Assembly (NCBI GenBank): GCA_001574975.1
Contig: KQ965822.1
Location: 124,001 to 188,000 of the forward strand
Direction of reading: 5' to 3'
Source of the DNA: Gonapodya prolifera JEL478
Lineage: Eukaryota; Monoblepharomycota; Monoblepharidomycetes; Monoblepharidales; Gonapodyaceae
Length of the DNA: 64,000 nt
Shown: positions 43,354 to 54,065 of the stretch, piece after piece
Numbering within the stretch: the stretch's first letter is position 1
Layout: every line of letters starts with the position of its first letter
Program-made: the position numbers and the translations under genes
Notes under the pieces: model-generated
Seen by the model: the letters and a program-made list of their open reading frames with translations, nothing else
Databases searched by the model: none
What the model was told of the DNA's origin: nothing

Positions 43354-44795
43354 CTAGTCGTGAGACTCCTTTCCACGTCCACCATCACCCTCATCCTCCT
43401 CATCCCCCATCAAAAAGTCCACCACCTTTTCCATCTCCTCACTGACCGCCTCAACCGTTTCCACCATATGCGCTTCCCTGATCACCAAATACGTCGCGCA
43501 CCCTCTCATCGCGTCCCTTCCCTCTCTCGTTGTCGCCAAAAGTAGCAAGCACTCCACAAGCATCCGTCGCAGAACGGGGTCGGGTTCGCGGGCTTTTGTG
43601 GGTTCGAGGAGTTGCAGTTCGGGAGGGAGGTCCAGCGAGCGCGGGTCTTCGGACAGGTCTTCGGGCCCGGCGAGGGGGAGGAGGAGGCGCGGGATCAGGT
43701 TGTACGGGCCAGAGGGGGAGAGGAGGGAGGGGTGAGATGAGATGTCGAAGAGGCAGTTTCTGAGAGGTGCGCGCAACAAGACATTTAGAAATGTACTGGA
43801 GAAAGACAGAGGTAAAGAAGACGTACTTTATGGTGGAAATGACTCCCCCACGTCGAATGATGTCAGGGTGCTCAACGAAAGGTGCGAGGTCCGCGAGGAG
43901 AGGCACTGGGCTTTCGGCCCCTTGCTCTGTCGCAGCGGGAGGTTCGGCAAGGAACAGTGCCCTTCCTTCGGAGGTCTATTCAAAACGTACGCCAATTGAT
44001 GTGAATTGGAAATGAAGGGAGCAATGGGCACGTTGAACTTGACGACTCGTACCACGGTGACGTTTGCAAATACGTTCGCCAAAAAATTGAACTCGGCCTT
44101 CAAGTTGTACTTCTTGCCCTCTCCCTTGACAAATACGTCCACGAGAGCAGCGACGTGGCTCGTAGTCTTCCCGCCCTTCTTGCGGCCCTTGACGAGCATT
44201 GCAGCGACCTCGCTGTCCTTGGTCGCATTCGAGAGGGCCATGCATGCCAAGTCGGCCAGGACCGAGGTGGGTACGACCGCGAGGGTCACGAGCGTGATAA
44301 GATAGGATTCGTCCCGGAGTTCGGTGAGGATGGGTGCGTTGAGGGAGAGGTTGATGAGAGATTTGAGGGCATCGTGGGCGATGAGCTGGCGGGGACGTTG
44401 GGTAAGGGTAAGAGCCTAGAGACCACTACATCGCAGGCAGAGCAGAGAACTCACCGGGGCGTCCGTGAGTAGTTTCTTTAGATCCCTCACGACCGTTTTC
44501 TTGTTCTTCTCAAAGACGGGAATGAACTGTTGCGATGTCGAGAACGATAGGACTGCAGGACCGGAGGCCATCGAACCACGAAGGCAGTCAGTGAGTTTCC
44601 CCTCCTTCTCCGCGCAGTCATCAACAGAGAGAGTGCCCACCGTGCTCGACAGCGAGCTTCCTGACCTCCTGCTTCGGATCGCAAAGAAACGGAAACAGCT
44701 GAGCAAATGGTACGGGTATTTCTTGGTCAAAGATGAAGTCGTAGTAGTGATCGCAGAGTTGCAAGGCCAATCACCTCCTCTAACTGCTCCTCCAT
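43354..44795 (-). CDS. HGH1: HGH1 family protein (eEF2-folding ARM-repeat chaperone adaptor)
   Basis: HGH1 (FAM203) cooperates with TRiC/CCT in folding translation elongation factor 2 in yeast. ATG 44795 starts MEEQLEE; an intron with donor GTGATT and acceptor TTTGCTCAG joins to LFPFLCDPKQEVRKLAVEH, the diagnostic N-terminus. Further exons read VLSFSTSQQFIPVFEKNKK, ALTLTQRPRQLIAHDALKSL, VVPTSVLADLACMALSNAT, AALVDVFVKGEGKKYNLKA, PLLADLAPFVEHPDIIRRGG, and the last exon NCLFDISSHPSLLSPSG, RLLLPLAGPEDLSED, VLRRMLVECLLLLATTREG, REAHMVETVEAVSEEME with an acidic tail, stop TAG at 43354-43356. The block order matches the family from end to end. About seven exons. Cytosolic; no signals. Confidence 0.92.
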
Positions 44796-45086
44796 TGTGT
44801 CCGATTGAGAGCAAGGAAAATCTTCACCCGACCGCAGCAAACTTATTGGAAGACATTCCTTCATTTGCTTTTTCTCGGAGAGCGATGAGCGAGCATGTCC
44901 GAAATTGGAAAGAGAATTAGTGGCGATAGAAAGGCTTTGATTGGACAACGGACTTTAATTTCCTTTCTCAATAAAAACCTAGTGCTCAAGATTGACACCG
45001 CACTGAACCAATCACTGTCGATGGATTTGAAGCTGCAATATATACGGCTGCCTCCATTGCACATGCCGTCGACGCCAACAATGAGT

Positions 45087-46378
45087 TCATGCCACTACCG
45101 GTGTACCATTAGTACTAGCCTCCAAGCCAACCAGCTTCTCTCTCTCATACATCACCCTTAGCTCCTCATAACTGTGCCTGTACCTGTTCACCAAATGCTG
45201 CTTCACATCAATCTTGTCAAAAAGCCTCTTCCCGCCTGTCGCCTCCACACACGTCGGAATCGGTTCGACCAAGTGGTCCAGATTCCCTTCGTTGAAGAAG
45301 GCGATCGAATATCGGTGTGTGCTGGAGGTGTTGATAACGCGATGGAATGTGGAGCGGTACAGGCCGTTGGTCCAGAGTTGCATGAAGTCACCTGGTTGTA
45401 AATGGGGTCAGCGCTTCATGATGTAAAAAGGAGTGGTAAAGAAATGCTCGTACCAATGTTACAAACAATGGCAGCTTGGGCAAAGTTTGGTGTCACGTCG
45501 TGCCAAGCGCTTTCGTCGTTTATATTGCCCGAGGGGCACACTTGGAGACCACCTGTGCCATCTTGGAGGAGCAGCGTGAGTGCACCAAAATCTGTCAAGG
45601 TGAAATGGTATGAGTGTCTCTCGCGGTCTCGCCAAAAAGAGGCCCTTCATTCTTGTCCACTTTCTATCATCTACGCACCTGTGTGAGCACCAACACCTCG
45701 TTGGTTTTTCGGAGCATTAGGTGGCATTGGTGGGTAGTGAATGAGCCTTGCAAGCGCGACTTCATCCTTCAAAAAGGCCTCAAAGTGGTCCTCTGGAAGC
45801 GATAAGGAGAGAGCGACGAGGGAAAACATCTTGCGGGAGAGAAGGAGGACCTGACTGTAGTACGAAAGTAGAGTTTCCTTAAAGTCCGAAGGAATAGGAG
45901 CTAACGAGAGGCATTTGCGCGAGGACTGGTTACGACTGGCAGTTCTCAAGCAACAAAGTCCAATGAATCACTCACGTTCGTTGGCAGGCCACTGATTGTC
46001 TCCGAACTTCTTTCCGGTAAACGCTCTGCCCTCTTCGCCAACGTAAAGGCTTTCTTTCAGCTCCGGGAGCGTCCCCGCTTCAATCAGCTGGCTGCCCATC
46101 GTTTCATACCCTCCTGCATCGTCGCTCCTCTTTATCCGTTGTTTCGCTTCCAACGGAAGATCGAAGAATATCTGCATATAGGAGAACACCTTGTCTACAA
46201 AATCCTTCTCCAGCGTGTGGTTCACGATCTGGAAAAAGCCCGTTGTGATGCATGCTTGTCGAATTTCATTTGCAGTCCGTTGTAGGTCTGATCGCGCAGG
46301 ATTCGGTTCTCGAAGCACGGAAACATCGATCGTGGGCACAGAGAAGGAAGTCTGAGGTGAGCGAGAGGCCATCGTCAA
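45087..46378 (-). CDS. 2-oxoglutarate/Fe(II)-dependent dioxygenase (isopenicillin-N-synthase-like)
   Basis: Non-heme iron oxygenase of the IPNS/2OG superfamily. Exon 1 from ATG 46378 reads TSFSVPTIDVSVLREP, then ACITTGFFQIVNHTLEKDFV (the N-terminal DIOX_N block) and GGYETMGSQLIEAGTLPELK. Later exons: PIPSDFKETLLSYYSQVLLL, LARLIHYPPMPP, and GVGAHTDFGALTLLLQD, which supplies the HxD iron ligands. AWHDVTPNFAQAAIVCNIG is followed by LWTNGLYRSTFHRVIN with the distal His, and HRYSIAFF with the RxS co-substrate motif. The end is a hydrophilic tail, stop near 45087. All ligands are present, so it is probably active. Substrate unknown; fungal members act in secondary metabolism or thymine and flavonoid-like oxidation. 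Lies 291 bp downstream of HGH1's start, same strand. Confidence 0.9.
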
Positions 46379-46431
46379 GAGTTGCTAGTCTCGATCAAAT
46401 GGTGGGGTAGCGGTGGGGAAGCCGGTCGCGG

Positions 46432-46713
46432 CTAATTTATGTTATCATGTACGATTGACGAGTGGTAAGAGTCTGCATTAGAGTCTGCATTAGGTTTATC
46501 GCCAGAAGATACATCTCGCTTCTCGCGCTTTTTTCCTTCCAAAAAAAAAGTTGTGAAACCCCAATGGGGCTGAAACTTGGGCAATTTGGAGCAAGTCTTT
46601 TTCGTCTTCAGTGATTGCACGCAGCATGTATGGCTCAATCTGCATGGTGACATCGCACTTCGTATGTTCAATATGTCGAAGTTAATGGGACAAAAATAGA
46701 AGTTGTCTTCCAA
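46432..46713 (-). CDS. Short Cys-rich ORF, possibly a decayed repeat member
   Basis: A 93-codon open frame (MEDNFYFCPINFDILNI, then PCRLSHTCCVQSLKTKKTC, KLPKFQPHWGFTTFF). Spacing of Cys residues loosely recalls the CxxC fragments in the 41-43 kb repeats, and KLPKFQPHWGF resembles the segment upstream of the finger there. No introns or other support. It may be one of the decayed copies that has stayed open by chance. Confidence 0.3.
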   Translation of the reverse strand: MEDNFYFCPINFDILNIRSAMSPCRLSHTCCVQSLKTKKTCSKLPKFQPHWGFTTFFLEGKKREKRDVSSGDKPNADSNADSYHSSIVHDNIN

Positions 46714-46867
46714 GAGACAATCGCATTGAGGAAGTCATCCTGATCATATGCCCATCTGCACCGAAAAGGTCCTCGCAGTTCGGTTAGCAGTAGGGCACTG
46801 CCAGCACCAAATACAACTTGTAAGTTTCTAAGGAGGTGTTCATTTATTTATTGTTTTGGGAAACAAT

Positions 46868-46948
46868 ATTGCAGAAAAGTAAGTGCAGAGAGAAAGTGCA
46901 AAGAAGAGAGTGCAGACACGAAAGTACAGAGAAGAGAGTGCAGGGAAA
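46868..46948 (+). repeat. Purine-rich imperfect tandem repeat
   Basis: Successive units of the type AGAGAAAGTGCA / AAGAGAGTGCAG / ACGAAAGTACAG / AAGAGAGTGCAG, about 18-20 nt apart, four copies. No function seen. Confidence 0.5.
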
Positions 46949-47453
46949 TTAGGGACTTATAATACAGTGTAGGTGTTCCACCGGTTTGCTTGCAAAGAAC
47001 CTCATGAACACAGATTCCTCCATGGTTGTCGGAGATGGTGATGAAGTTGCTGTTGATGGCCACTCCTGTAGTTCCAGAATATTCAGCCAGGAGGTCATCT
47101 TGGGTCAAAGGTGGGTTTGAGAACCCTTCCAACATTGGCCACATCTGCGGGATAACCATTTGGATCACCTTGCAAATCATACCTAAGGAATATGAATCAA
47201 TTAGGCTCTGGGTGAACAATCGGAGCTGGGTAAGTCTTTGCTCACACACTGAAGTTGTCGTTACTGCTTGATCCAATAATTGCTTTATTGGGCAGGTCCC
47301 ATGTAAAGCTTGGCAACTGCATCCAAGTCCGAATTTTGCTGCAACCTCCATTGCGCTTGTAGCCACCTGTCCAGTAAAACCTTTTCAGTTCCCCATCATG
47401 TCCACGTCTGATATCAAAAACTTGGCATCTTCATGCGCCACCAGCAGCTAGTC

Positions 47454-48386
47454 TCATTCCATCTCATGCCCATGCAAGGTGATAGCTCTCATCCAGAGAC
47501 CACTTGAGGGCAGGTTTGGATGGTGGAACGCAGAGATCTGACAACCTGACCAGTGTTCTCTGGCAACCAAACATGTTGCTAATATGGAGCTGTTGGGCTT
47601 GAATTCAATGGTGTTGATTCCAGTTTTGTAGCTGTCACTTGTTGAGAGCTGCATGATCACTTTTCCCCTGATTTACAAGAGAAAGATTTACAGAAGCTCA
47701 GAAAATATTGTGGTAAAACCTTATGTTTTGATGCCCCAGAGCTTTACAGATCCATCTATTGATGTGATGCAGTGTAGCTGGAACTGTGGTGCCAGCAAAC
47801 CAGTTCTTCCTGCTCCTTCAACATTGACGCTCTTGTTAGTAGCAGGCGTATTGACCATGTCAGGAGCAGAGGCCTTTGGCACTACGGTGGGGCTGTGTGC
47901 CTCAGGGAGTATTGAAACAATGCCAAGGAGAGGCAGGCTCAAGCCTGGAGCATCAGCAGGCTCTTGAGATTGTGAACCCAATGTGGAGATTGGGGATTGG
48001 GCTTCGGATGGCGCAGAAGTGGATTTCAGAACCACTACACTTGAGCTGCGATCTGATTCAGTGAGAGATTTAATTGCACCCATTGCACGTGCTGTGGTTT
48101 CAAAGCTTCCAGCTCTGGTGGGAGGGGACAATGGGTCAGTGTCCAACAAATTTTTGTTTGTAGCCATATTGACTGGGGCTGTCAAGTCTGCACTTGTAGG
48201 ACCACCAATTGGCACTTTGCTTGCTGGCAGTGAAGCTGCACTCAGCACTGCAGCAGGCTGTGAGGGTGCTTGTGATTTGGTTATATAACACAACAGCAGG
48301 CAAAGCAACACATTGATTAGGTTTGGGGCAAGAGAAGGCAGAGAAGAATCCATACAAAAGAAATATTCATTATCACTCACAATCAT
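47454..48386 (-). pseudogene. WD40-like gene fragment with low-complexity linker
   Basis: Two adjacent minus-strand frames. The first (47721-48386) is Ser/Ala/Pro-rich and ends with a WD-repeat-like HCITSIDGSVKLWGIK. The second (47454-47660) reads GINTIEFKPNSSILATC, another WD-type strand set. Together DGSVKLWGIK ... GINTIEFKPN resembles two successive blades as in katanin p80-type proteins, with variants at the expected Trp-Asp positions. The order (linker before blades) and lack of the remaining repeats suggest a rearranged fragment. Composition is CpG-poor like the rest of the island. Family assignment is tentative. Confidence 0.35.
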
Positions 48387-49949
48387 TCAGCAGAAACAAA
48401 CTCCAGCTGTTTCCGTTGTGGCATACCTCAAGTCTGTGCCCTTGGTACCTCCAGCCTGCATCACGCCAGAAGTGTGGTGGAGTACAAGAATAAAGGAGGA
48501 AGTAACTGGGATGTCGTGCTCATGAATTCTGATTGGATGTTGAGCTGACCTCCACTGCTGTAGCAAAGTGGGGTGTTGCACAAGAAAGTTACAGATGTTG
48601 TTTCCTGGGACTGAAACAAAAGCAGCCACCCTCTCCAGGTATTCCAAAAATGGGAGCAGCGCATCATTGGTGGAGGCTAGGCTCCAATTCTCACAGACAT
48701 TGAAGGGTGGGATGGCAATGGTGTGTCAGGGTTGTTGCCAAGCCTATCCAGAAATGCTTCCAAGATTACCATGTTTGTCTGAGAAGGGGTCATTAGAAAT
48801 ATTATGAGCCACAATCCACGTCACTGACACCAAAGGCTTCCTTATCAGCTACTTGCCACATCATAACCAATCATCTGCCAAACTTTGATGAGGTCCCGTA
48901 CTACTCTACTTTGAGATGCTGTGTTCTCTGATGGCAAGCAGTCGTCAGAGAAACAACCAAAAATGTCCAGGGAATACAATGTGCAAGAGCCCAACTGTTG
49001 AGTGAGGAGTGGACATGGTCCAAAAGACCACATGAGTAATGCTGAAGAGTCACTAGAGAAACTGGTCCACATGGGGTCCCAGAGCGTAGCAAACACTATG
49101 GAGCATGAATCATGTTGCAGTGGTCCTCAAGTCTCCATTCGGCTGGCTGCAGATGTGGTGACATTCTAGATTGACAAACAGCTCATTGCCCAAGGGTGCG
49201 GTCATTGCAAGGTGGGCAGCAGTTTGCTTCCAGGGATGGGAGAATTGTGGCTGCAAAGGATGATGGAGGGAGAAGAAAGGTTCTATCAATTACTCAAGTT
49301 AAAACTCCATTTGTAATGTATACGTCCCCTAACACCATGCTTGCACACGGAACAAGTAGGAAAGTGTTGCTCAGGATACACAAGAAAATAAAGAAGGGAT
49401 ATGTATGGAGGTGATTATTGATTGCAACCTTGAGTAACAAGTTGTCAAATTGTCTTCAAAAACGTTACATTCATGCATACTAAGTGTGAATCTACAGTGG
49501 GAGTGTGTATCAAGCAGCGCTTGCGCAATTGCTACACCCCTTGCTTTCCTCAGAGTTCCGCAAGGGGTCTGCAAGCAGGTAAAGTGCAACATCTGCTTTT
49601 TCAAAGAATCCTGTCCTATTTTTTGGTGAATGTGCTTTTGAGTGTGTGGATGAGCAACAAAAGTTGTACACATTACTGGCAGTTATTTGTATTGGCGCGA
49701 TGAGCGCATCTCCTGAATGGGGCCAAAACTCCCTAAAAATAAAAAGCTGAAAAGCATAATTTTCAAGATCATTTATCAATACCCTCCAACTCACTATCCA
49801 ACCCATGACAAGAAAAGATCCCCATTACATCCCTGCTTTGTATATATTAAGAGGTGGAAGGACAGCTCAGGCTATTCCCATCAGTCTTGTTTTTTGCAGT
49901 GGGCCCACTTGTTGCTGGCTTGAATTTAATTATGCACCTATGGTGCTTG
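48387..49949. other. CpG-poor stretch without a recognised gene
   Basis: Minus-strand frames at 48845-49096 (RVVRDLIKVWQMIGYD at the end) and 48387-48647 look protein-like but match nothing I know and have no consistent splice joins. They may be further pieces of the captured gene that gave the WD40-like fragment. Confidence 0.35.
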
Positions 49950-51065
49950 AGGGGCAAGATGAACAAAGCAGGGGAGCAAGGAAGCAGAGGTGGGATTAGT
50001 GCAGATGAGGGCTTGGGAACTGTCAGTTTCTTAAAGAGGTGCTCCATGCCTGGTGCCAAACAGGTTTTGTGGGGGCGGGAGCTGGGAATATGTCAGGAGC
50101 AGAGGAGTCTGGCTTTGAGGAGTTCTGCTTAGGTGTCAAGAGCCGCAAGTCCACCTTCAAGGTGTCCAGCTTGGGATTGTTGTGTGCACAACCTGCCGTT
50201 TCCAGATGCCACCCTTGCCTCTTCATCCACTCTGGCATATATATAACATCTGTGTTACCCTCCACCTCTGCTGGACTCGTTGTGACCCCTGGCTGCGTCT
50301 AGTTACCAGAACATCTCTCCACCAGGAAATGTCCAATATGGCCCATCGGCCCAATCACAGTTGGGCTCATCTGAGGGGAAAGGGGGCAAGTCAGAGCAAT
50401 GCAATGGACTAGAGATCATGGAGGAGAGAGTTGGTATGAGGGAATTAAGAGCTCACAACAAACATCACTTACCCCGAACCGCTCCAGCCCCACCTAATCC
50501 ACGCTCCGGGAGGCCTCCTTAGTCATTTTGTAGCACTTCTGCAGCTTCATCATCCGCCACGCAGAGCCTCCGTCCCCAACCTTGATCTCCTTCGGTTTCG
50601 CAATGGGCACGGATGTGGAAGCTTTGGTGCCGTTGGGGTAGTTGGGGTTGTATCCAAGCCAAACTGGCTTGTAGCCATCCAAGGAAGAGGGGTGGGAACT
50701 GTCTGCAGGGCGCAAGAGGTGCCCTTGGTCCATGTCAGGGAAGGAGAAGGTGCCTCTGTCTCCATTGGTGGAGCGATCATCCAGTCATCCTGTTTCCACT
50801 GCAACTTGGGGGGCTCCTCTACAGTGGGTTCAACTTTTGCATGCTTGTCTTCCTTGGCTTCTTTCTACCTCCAAAGGGACGCCATCGCATTGTCCAAATC
50901 CGAACCCCATCTCTTCTTCTCTTTCAGGCACTTTTTGTGTTCATACTGCTTTTCCCTCTTCTTCTTTTTTCTGTTTCCCACTCCGGTTATCACTGCTGCT
51001 GGAACAGTTGCTTAAATTCAAGTCTGGCAAAGACCTGGCCAGCCTTTGTTTCTTGTTGTCTAGTG
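49950..51065 (-). pseudogene. Decayed duplicate of the central part of the CWF19-like gene
   Basis: Matches 55.89-57.12 kb of the intact CWF19 gene in the same order and strand. Frames in three registers give SLDGYKPVWLGYNPNYPNG (parent SSDGYKPVRLGYDPDNPN), AKPKEIKVGDGGSAWRMMK (parent AKPKEIEFGDAGSAWRMMK), MPEWMKRQGWHLET (parent MPGWMKRRGWDRET) and APGMEHLFKKLTVPKPS (parent PPGMEHLLKNPSTPKPS). The region equivalent to the parent's 57-nt intron is still present near 50.42-50.48 kb, with GAGCTCAC and a donor complement CTTACCCC, so the copy arose from DNA, not mRNA. Many differences are CG to TG or CA. Several frameshifts and stops; not functional. Confidence 0.85.
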
Positions 51066-51485
51066 TGACTGTCCCTCAGTGTGGTAATGGAGCTGGAACT
51101 CAAGTGCTCCAGTGCCTGCAATAAGTCCAATGAAGGGTAGCAAGACAGCTGCGTTGCTTGATCTCGCAGATGTTATAATGTGTCCCAACGGGGCTGACTG
51201 CAAGAGAATGCCAAACATTGAGAAACTGTACTTCCGGACGATAAGAGCAGGTCTGCTACAGAGCTTTTCTGTAGAAAGAGTGCAGTTTTTCTTCTTCTGA
51301 GGATCATTAGTGAGAAGTTGAAAGACTGTACTGCATTAGAACCATAAATGAATGGGCACTATTATTATTTTTGAAGGGTAAAGACTGATTTCGCAAATTC
51401 CACAATTGAGGTGTTGTGGAGAAAATGGTGAAAGTGAGGTGAGTTCTCAATGCATAAATTTTTAAATCAATTGATATATATTATC

Positions 51486-51513
51486 TTAGGTTGTGTTTGG
51501 TCAGCCTCTAAAA
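51486..51513 (+). repeat. Left TSD and terminal inverted repeat of Harbinger element
   Basis: TTA at 51486-51488 is followed by GGTTGTGTTTGGTCA at the element start (51489). The reverse complement of the right end reads GGATGTGTTCGGTCA, 13 of 15 identical. Next to it are subterminal AGAGTTAGAG/CTCTAACTC motifs repeated at both ends. Confidence 0.85.
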
Positions 51514-51716
51514 GAGGAGCTCTAACTCTTTAATGCCCTATCTTTTGCCTGAAATAGAGTTAGAGGATAAAACGCATTCGGTCTGGCACTAAAAATCATT
51601 TAAGGGTTCTAAAAGGCTCTAAAAGGTTCTTAAAAAGGTCTTTTAACAGATGTAGAGTTAGAAGTGTGTTCAGTCTGTTCGTTTTGAGATAGAAAAGACT
51701 TCAAAAAATTGCAGAG

Positions 51717-52472
51717 TTGGAGCTTTCTGAAAAAAAAGGCCAGACCTCTTTTTCAAAAAGCTCTGACACCACATTGACTATGGCAGACACTCTTGCAATC
51801 TCAAACCCTGTTGCAATCAGATCAGCATCATCAAGAGCAAATACTTGTGGACCTAGTGCAACATGGAATGCCACCCTGGACTCTATCCTTGTTGATGCCC
51901 TCCTATTTCAAGTGTGGGAAGGAAAGAGGAGCAACAGTGGACTCCAACCACAAGGATGGACCCTTGCAACTGCTGCTGTAGGGGATCATTACAATTTCAA
52001 TAAGGTCAAGTCTTACTACTACCAGATTCAAGCTCTCTTTAAGACATGCTTGAGGCTGAAGAGTTGCAGTGGATGGGGATGAGATGACGCCAGTAAGTGT
52101 CTTCTAGTGGACAATGTTGTGTGGGATGCGGAAATCGTGGTAAGGTGACATTTGCTCCTTTTTCTGCTGCTGAAACATTTCACTTCAATTTTCCTTCTAT
52201 TTCATTGGCAGGCTCACAGCACTGTTTCTGGTAATGTCACGGATGAGCAACAGAGGATCTCAAAGATCTGCCAAGGTGGATTTCTGCTGTGGGACACCTG
52301 TGACAAGATTTTTTCCAGTCACATCGCAACTGGAGCACACACCATTGCCATCAGCCAGGCTGTTCAGGATGCTTCAAAGGCACTGAAGAATACAAGTGCG
52401 TGGGCAGGACAGAAGCAGAAGCATATGGAGATGCGGATGTTGGAAATTACATCAGATGAAGAAAGTGGATGA
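51717..52472 (+). pseudogene. Harbinger Myb/SANT-like accessory protein, broken
   Basis: The Myb-like partner of Harbinger transposases binds DNA and brings the transposase to the nucleus. The frame from 51717 reads TWNATLDSILVDALLFQVW, then GWTLATAAVGDHYNFNKVKS and YYYQIQALFKTCLRL, the trihelix-like pattern of these proteins. It is stopped by TGA right after SGWG at about 52081, where a Trp codon (TGG to TGA) would fit the conserved WGWDD-type continuation. In the same frame the sequence goes on DDASKCLLVDNVVWDAEIV, then after a GTAAGG...TTGGCAG intron AHSTVSGNVTDEQQRISKI and DTCDKIFSSHIATGAH to a stop at 52472. So one nonsense change at least disables it. Confidence 0.75.
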
Positions 52473-53034
52473 AGCCGCAGGTGAGTGATGATGGCATGCA
52501 AGTTTGTTCTTGATACACATGATTAATTTCTGTGACTGTAAACAGGAGTCAGGAGGGCCAAATTGCCTCTTTCAACAGTCTCCAGCTACTTCTGCAGTAG
52601 CAGGGGCGCAACTGCAATTGCTGAGCTGCATGGATCTAAGGACATGGCTGGTGCACTGATGGAGGAGATACAGGTCAGTAGCACTACAAAACGCCACTGG
52701 GAGGGAGCAATGTCAGTGGACAAGAGGATGGAGACCAGGCTGCAGGATGCATTGGACATTGCTCAGGCAGATAAATTGGATGATGAGGTGCTATTAGAAA
52801 CAACAGAAGTCTTCAGGGAGTTGGCAAACGCAATGACTTTTGTTGTATTGCGCTCCCAAGACTTGCAGAGGAAGTGGTTGGAGTGGAGAATTGAAAATCA
52901 ATTCTTGAAGATGCCAATAGTGTGCTTGACAATGTTTCAGAGGAATGAATGTCAAAGATTGAAGAGTTCCTTAGATTGATGGTCTGTGTGGAACAGTTAG
53001 AAGATATGGACAAATGTAATCATGAATTCAACAA

Positions 53035-53900
53035 ATGCACTCACCTTTGATTAGCCAATCCCCATTCCTGAAGGTGATATCAAACCATCTTGTATGGGAT
53101 GAGAAGGCAGGGGTCTCCACTGTAACCAGCATCAGCAAGATAGAACCTCCCATCCTGGATTGCAAGTCCCTTCATGATTGCGTTGCAAAATGCAACTCCA
53201 TTGTGAGCGGAACCTTCCCATCCAGGTAATACAAATGTGAATAGTCCATTGAAGTTGACTGCAACCAGGACATTCTGGCTCAAGTGCCCCTTCCTATCCT
53301 AAAATGGAGCCTGTGCAGCCACTGGAATGTGCACTTTAATTGCTGTCCTGTCCAAAGCCCCAAGGCAGTTGTTGAAGTACAGGGAGAATTTCCGGTTGCG
53401 CCAAATGCAAGGGTGCAAAGGCTCATCACCAGTCGGCTGCATCAGATACTCTCCAGTAAGTCCAGCAACTGCCAATAGGACTCAATGTAAATATGTTGAA
53501 ATGGTTGAACCACTGTGCTGGAATCGATCCATGAGATCCACAGTTGTTGCATTCCTCCCAACCCAGCGCAGGAAAATAAACACCTGCTGCTCTACTGAGA
53601 TATGTTTTGTGTCCCAAAAGTGGCCCTGTTGGGTAGCGGAGGGTGCAGACTAAATGCCTAAAAGTATGGACCTCCATACGCAACAACCTCCTGGCCCATG
53701 CCCTATCATCTCCTGAGTGTAGTCCTCACCCCGTAATGCAAAGTCGCAGACAACAGACACCACTGCAATCGCCCACTGAAGTGCATCAGCAGCAATTGTT
53801 GCACCGGTCATGAGTGAACACAATCATCACATCCCTCAAGTCCTTGTAGTCCAATCCATCCGATTCCATTGCAATCTGATCTGTTGAAGGTCCTTCAAAG
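53035..53900 (-). pseudogene. Harbinger DDE transposase, broken
   Basis: Fragments of a DDE_Tnp_4-type transposase in several frames. The core reads SQNVLVAVNFNGLFTFVLPG then WEGSAHNGVAFCNAIMKG and FYLADAGYSGDPCLLIPY. In active relatives the first catalytic residue is Asp in a VDFD-type motif; here both positions are Asn, and SAHD is SAHN, all G-to-A changes in the coding strand. The second Asp (LADAGY) remains. Upstream frames (TLRYPTGPLLGHKTYLSRAA; PALGWEECNNCGSHGSIPAQ) lie out of register. Inactive. Confidence 0.8.
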
Positions 53901-54037
53901 AACAAATGCACAGGGGCGTTATTTTTGCTCTAAATTTTTTTTAGAGTTAGAGGATGGATTCGGTATATTTCAAAAAAGAGTTATTCTCTAACTCTATAAC
54001 GGCTCTTTTAGCACTTTCACGGTTGTTAGAGTTAGAG

Positions 54038-54065
54038 GGTTTTAGAGTGACCGAACACATCCTTA
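54038..54065 (+). repeat. Right terminal inverted repeat and TSD of Harbinger element
   Basis: TTTTAGAGTGACCGAACACATCC ends at 54062 and is followed by the second TTA of the target-site duplication (54063-54065). The sequence then runs on into ordinary flanking DNA. (Motif split: TTTTAGAGTGACC then GAACACATCC.). Confidence 0.85.

Larger units (their letters stand above)
46800..54062. other. CpG-depleted, TG/CA-rich island with only broken genes
   Basis: From about 46.8 kb the sequence changes character: CG dinucleotides become rare and TG and CA frequent, in sharp contrast to the GC- and CpG-rich genes on both sides (for example 43.4-44.8 kb and 55.3-57.3 kb). The contents are a WD40-like fragment, a decayed copy of part of CWF19 and a Harbinger transposon with substitutions of the kind made by C-to-T change on either strand. 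This is what long-term CpG methylation, or repeat-induced mutation, would leave. I read this by eye; a dinucleotide count was not run. Confidence 0.6.
51489..54062. mobile_element. PIF/Harbinger DNA transposon, 2,574 bp, inactive
   Basis: Complete element by structure: imperfect terminal inverted repeats (GGTTGTGTTTGGTCA at the left, CCGAACACATCC at the right edge) and a 3-bp TTA target-site duplication on both sides (51486-51488 and 54063-54065), the hallmark of the PIF/Harbinger superfamily. It carries the two expected genes, a Myb/SANT-like DNA-binding partner on the plus strand and a DDE transposase on the minus strand, both broken. Subterminal arrays of AGAGTTAGAG lie at both ends (about 51.51-51.67 and 53.93-54.03 kb). 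Damage is dominated by substitutions compatible with C-to-T change. Confidence 0.9.

Noticed and set aside
47721-48386. A 221-codon frame taken at first as an intact gene
   Set aside because: Low complexity, CpG-poor context, abrupt switch into partial WD40-like strands in other frames; treated as a gene fragment.
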